From Paenibacillus lemnae (GTDB lineage: Bacteria > Bacillota > Bacilli > Paenibacillales > Paenibacillaceae), in assembly GCF_012933385.1 (NCBI RefSeq), contig NZ_JABBPN010000021.1, positions 24,305 through 88,304 on the forward strand: DNA of 64,000 nt. The letters are read 5' to 3'. How positions within the stretch are numbered: position 1 is the stretch's first letter; every line of letters starts with the position of its first letter. The translations under genes and the position numbers were made by a program. Shown here one piece after another: positions 61,986-64,000 of this stretch. Below the pieces are notes generated by a model, which had not been told where the DNA came from, ran no database searches, and saw nothing but the letters and a program-made list of their open reading frames with translations.

Positions 61986-63156
61986 TATTCTCAGTTCATA
62001 CCCGACTGGCTCGGGTCCTGTTCTAAATATTGACATTGCTAAAGGAAAAAGTGTTGCTGCTGCTCTTCTTTCCTACCAAGACTGTATGTATAAACCGTTT
62101 CCGTTTTACCATTCAGAAGAAGATCTTAAGCGCCTCTTGGTCATTCTGGAGGAAATGAAGTCCATCTCCGGTCTTGAACCAAAAGTGGTTCTCGAAGAGC
62201 CACTGGGAATTATTCAAAACCTCTTGCCTCTTTCTTTTCTTCCCATGGTTTTCAGTCATTCTTCTGAACCCGTTGTTAACTCACCAACTTAAGCAAAAGG
62301 CTGTACGCAAGGTGAAAACCGATCCTGTCGATGCGATACGCAGTGCTCAAGTGATTTACTTACAAGATCCTCAGCCTCAAGTACAGATGAACGATACCGT
62401 TCAGCAACTCCTTGTTATCTGCCGTAAATATCAGCATTGGACGGCCTTTTACGGCGAGACACAACTTCATTTCCGTGTGGTTCTAGATCTCCTTTTCCCG
62501 GGTTACGATAAAGCTTTTCAAAAGGTCTGTAACCGTACTTCTTTAGAGTTGTTATCTCGTTTCCCTACTCCGGCCAAGCTTGGAACGAAACAAAGCTGCA
62601 GCAGCTGCTCGAAATCGCAAGACAGAGCCTGCCAGATCTTCATGGAATCGAAGCTCAAAAGGTGGTTCTTAGACAGTATATTCACCTTCTTAGAACGTAC
62701 CAGGATAGCATGAGTGACCTTTTACATTCTATGCAAACCTTCGCCGAATCAATGGAAACCTATCATCTTCTTCGTACGATTCCGGGCGCAGGGCCTTTAA
62801 CAGCGGCCATGCTCATTGCTGAAATCGGAGACATAAAAAAGTTCCCTTCCGTGAAGCAGCTAACAGCTTTTGCAGGGCTAGACTCAGCTGTTCACGAATC
62901 GGGAACCTTCAAATCCAAGAAGAATCGAATATCGAAACGAGGCTCTTCGTACCTTCGAACCGCTCTGTATCAGGCTACTGTAGCAGCCATTTCCAAGCAG
63001 ATTCATGGCCCCAAAAATTCGACTCTCTTTCAATTCTATCAGCAATAACGAGATGAAGGCAAACCCGCAAAAGTCGCAATTGTCGCTGCTTCTCATAAGA
63101 TTTTACGCATTATTTATGGTATGTGGAACGCAGGATCGGCATTTCAGGCTAAATAA
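61966..63156 (+). pseudogene. IS110-family transposase pseudogene
   Basis: Pieces in three frames together match an IS110 transposase: LNIDIAKGKSVAAALLSY with the first catalytic Asp, VVLEEPLG at the Glu, KVKTDPVDAIRSAQ with the next Asp, then the Transposase_20 segment TIPGAGPLTAAMLIAEIGD and KKNRISKRGSSYLRTALY. There are at least two frameshifts, a small deletion near the Glu and an in-frame stop before the last 35 codons (ending GMWNAGSAFQAK). It cannot encode an active enzyme. Confidence 0.85.
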
Positions 63157-63212
63157 ACCGTTGAATTGGATTCTAATTCCAGCTTCATCTGCTCTCATGG
63201 GTAGGTTTATTT

Positions 63213-63271
63213 AATTTTGGAATGACAAAGATTATTTTATCGAAGACTTGACTTTGATTAGCTGGTTTATC
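63213..63271. repeat. 59-bp direct repeat, copy 2
   Basis: Second copy of the sequence at 61296-61354, located 57 nt after the end of the IS110 pseudogene. The pair brackets about 1.86 kb that includes element D, the lipoprotein gene and the dead transposase. Confidence 0.75.
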
Positions 63272-63330
63272 TAATGCCAGTGCCTTCCATGATTTAGCCC
63301 GCAAAATTAGCCCTTACTTCCTTCTCATTC

Positions 63331-63359
63331 TTTTGATTATGTCTGTATTCTGTTATAAT
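63331..63359 (+). promoter_or_regulatory. Promoter of the toxin-antitoxin pair
   Basis: TTTTGA and TATAAT (63354-63359) are separated by 17 nt, 34 nt upstream of the antitoxin start. An AT-rich repeat (TTATAATGGTTATAATTATTG) follows the -10 and could bind the antitoxin. Confidence 0.5.
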
Positions 63360-63393
63360 GGTTATAATTATTGTTAGAAAGGGGTTGTTCATA

Positions 63394-63627
63394 TTGGCAG
63401 TTAGTAAAGATCGTCTTAACGACCTCATCAATCACCTGTCTGATCACGACCTTGAATTAATTTCTGACTTGGTCGAACGACTTGCACTCCATAATGTAAG
63501 ACACATTCCAGTAGATGACGAACCAACTACTCAAGATGATTTAGAGGCTATCCAAGCAGCCCACAAAGCAATGGAAAAAGGTGAACTAATCAGCCTTAAG
63601 GACATTGAACATGAATTACGAAATTAA
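63394..63627 (+). CDS. Antitoxin of a RelE/ParE-type system
   Basis: 77 residues from a TTG with AAAGGGG 9 nt upstream. The sequence is helical and acidic (LNDLINHLSDHDLELISDLVERL, TTQDDLEAIQAAHKAMEKGE), typical of small antitoxins of Bacillales. It overlaps the toxin start by 17 nt. The exact antitoxin class cannot be fixed. Confidence 0.75.
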   Translation: MAVSKDRLNDLINHLSDHDLELISDLVERLALHNVRHIPVDDEPTTQDDLEAIQAAHKAMEKGELISLKDIEHELRN

Positions 63628-63877
63628 ATTTCATAAAGATGCATTAAAAAACATTCAAAAATTAGATAAACCAACTCGTAATCGAATTTTAGATCATATC
63701 CATATTCTTGCTGATGACCCTAAACATCCGGAATTGGACATTAAAAAAATGCAGGGAGTCAACAATCAATTCCGACTTCGTATTGGTTCTTATCGCGTTA
63801 TCTACTCTCTCTTTAATGATATTCTTGTAATTGTGATTATTAAAGTTGGTTCTCGCGGTGATGTCTATAAAGCGTAA
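63611..63877 (+). CDS. RelE/ParE-family toxin
   Basis: 88 residues starting MNYEIKFHKDALKNIQKL. The family pattern is clear: KLDKPTRNRILDHIHILADDP, FRLRIGSYRVIYSL, and VIIKVGSRGDVYKA, with the conserved Arg and Tyr near the end. RelE members cut mRNA on the ribosome and ParE members poison gyrase; this sequence is nearer the RelE style. It ends at a terminator. Confidence 0.85.
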   Translation: MNYEIKFHKDALKNIQKLDKPTRNRILDHIHILADDPKHPELDIKKMQGVNNQFRLRIGSYRVIYSLFNDILVIVIIKVGSRGDVYKA

Positions 63878-63910
63878 GACACTTGAATTTTCTAGTGGCT
63901 TACGTTTTTT
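63874..63910 (+). terminator. Terminator of the toxin-antitoxin pair
   Basis: GTAAG, one mismatch, CACT pair with AGTG and CTTAC around a 10-nt loop; GTTTTTT follows. Confidence 0.75.
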
Positions 63911-63924
63911 ATTTTGACAGATTG

Positions 63925-64000
63925 TCAAGCTAAGCGCGACACCTCGTCCATGAACGATTGGTGAGAAGACTTCCAGCCGAGGCATTTCCTAGGGCGGTTG
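63925..64000 (-). mobile_element. C-terminus of an IS30-family transposase, rest outside window
   Basis: The minus strand reads NRPRKCLGWKSSHQSF and then MDEVSRLA to a TGA at 63925. The NRPRKCLGWK motif is the conserved end of IS30-family transposases. The stretch TTTTGACAGATTGTCAA past the stop is likely its terminal repeat. The element lies directly behind the toxin-antitoxin terminator. Confidence 0.75.

Noticed and set aside
61966..63156. Intact IS110 transposase with programmed frameshifts
   Set aside because: There are at least two frameshifts, a deletion near the catalytic Glu and an extra stop, which is decay and not programmed shifting.

Overview
The window looks like chromosomal DNA of a low-to-mid GC endospore-forming Firmicute, most likely Paenibacillus or a close relative. 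The reasons are strong AAGGAGG-type ribosome binding sites with many TTG and GTG starts, Gram-positive lipoprotein signals, an SLH-anchored surface glycosidase, YesM/YesN-type two-component systems beside sugar ABC transporters that lack their own ATPase, and CcpA-like cre sites. No rRNA, tRNA or CRISPR array was seen.

Region 1 (1-7.2 kb, minus strand) is an opine-metallophore operon in the order cntK-cntL-cntM-cntA-cntB-cntC-cntD, cut by the left edge. It encodes a histidine racemase, a nicotianamine-like synthase, an opine dehydrogenase and the matching metal-opine ABC importer. A sigma-A promoter followed by a near-perfect Zur box lies in front of cntK. The dehydrogenase residues that set cofactor and keto-acid choice, together with the racemase, predict staphylopine itself.

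Region 2 (7.2-15.8 kb) holds a GH43 glycosidase, a Hanks-type kinase paired with a tiny Ser/Arg/Lys-rich protein, a SWIM-SNF2 helicase, a Dabb-domain protein, a decayed lipoprotein, a DUF368 undecaprenyl-phosphate transporter and an RDD protein.

Region 3 (15.8-33.3 kb) is a glycan-use locus. It has a histidine kinase and response regulator, a sugar-binding lipoprotein and two permeases, a GH106-like rhamnosidase, a 1,524-residue SLH-anchored GH29-like enzyme, a fucose/arabinose isomerase-like enzyme and a divergent AraC regulator. Together they could sense, cut, import and isomerise a deoxysugar- or arabinose-containing glycan.

Region 4 (33.3-46.5 kb) starts with pgsA. It continues as a long minus-strand run of small accessory genes: acetyltransferases, aminoglycoside-phosphotransferase-like kinases (one gutted), a nucleotidyltransferase, a reductase, lipoproteins and membrane micro-proteins.

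Region 5 (46.6-53.7 kb) is a second sugar ABC system (LplABC/YtcQ type) with its own two-component pair, cre-like sites and a perfect 12-bp inverted repeat between regulator and transporter. Region 6 (53.8-59.4 kb) has a DinG-like helicase followed by small accessory genes.

Region 7 (59.4-64 kb) is a decay zone. It holds four imperfect palindromic elements that share a TAACGTT...TTCACG framework (recalling integron attC sites), several gene fragments, a dead IS110-family element, a 59-bp direct repeat, a MITE-like inverted repeat, an intact RelE/ParE-type toxin-antitoxin pair and the end of an IS30-family transposase at the right edge.
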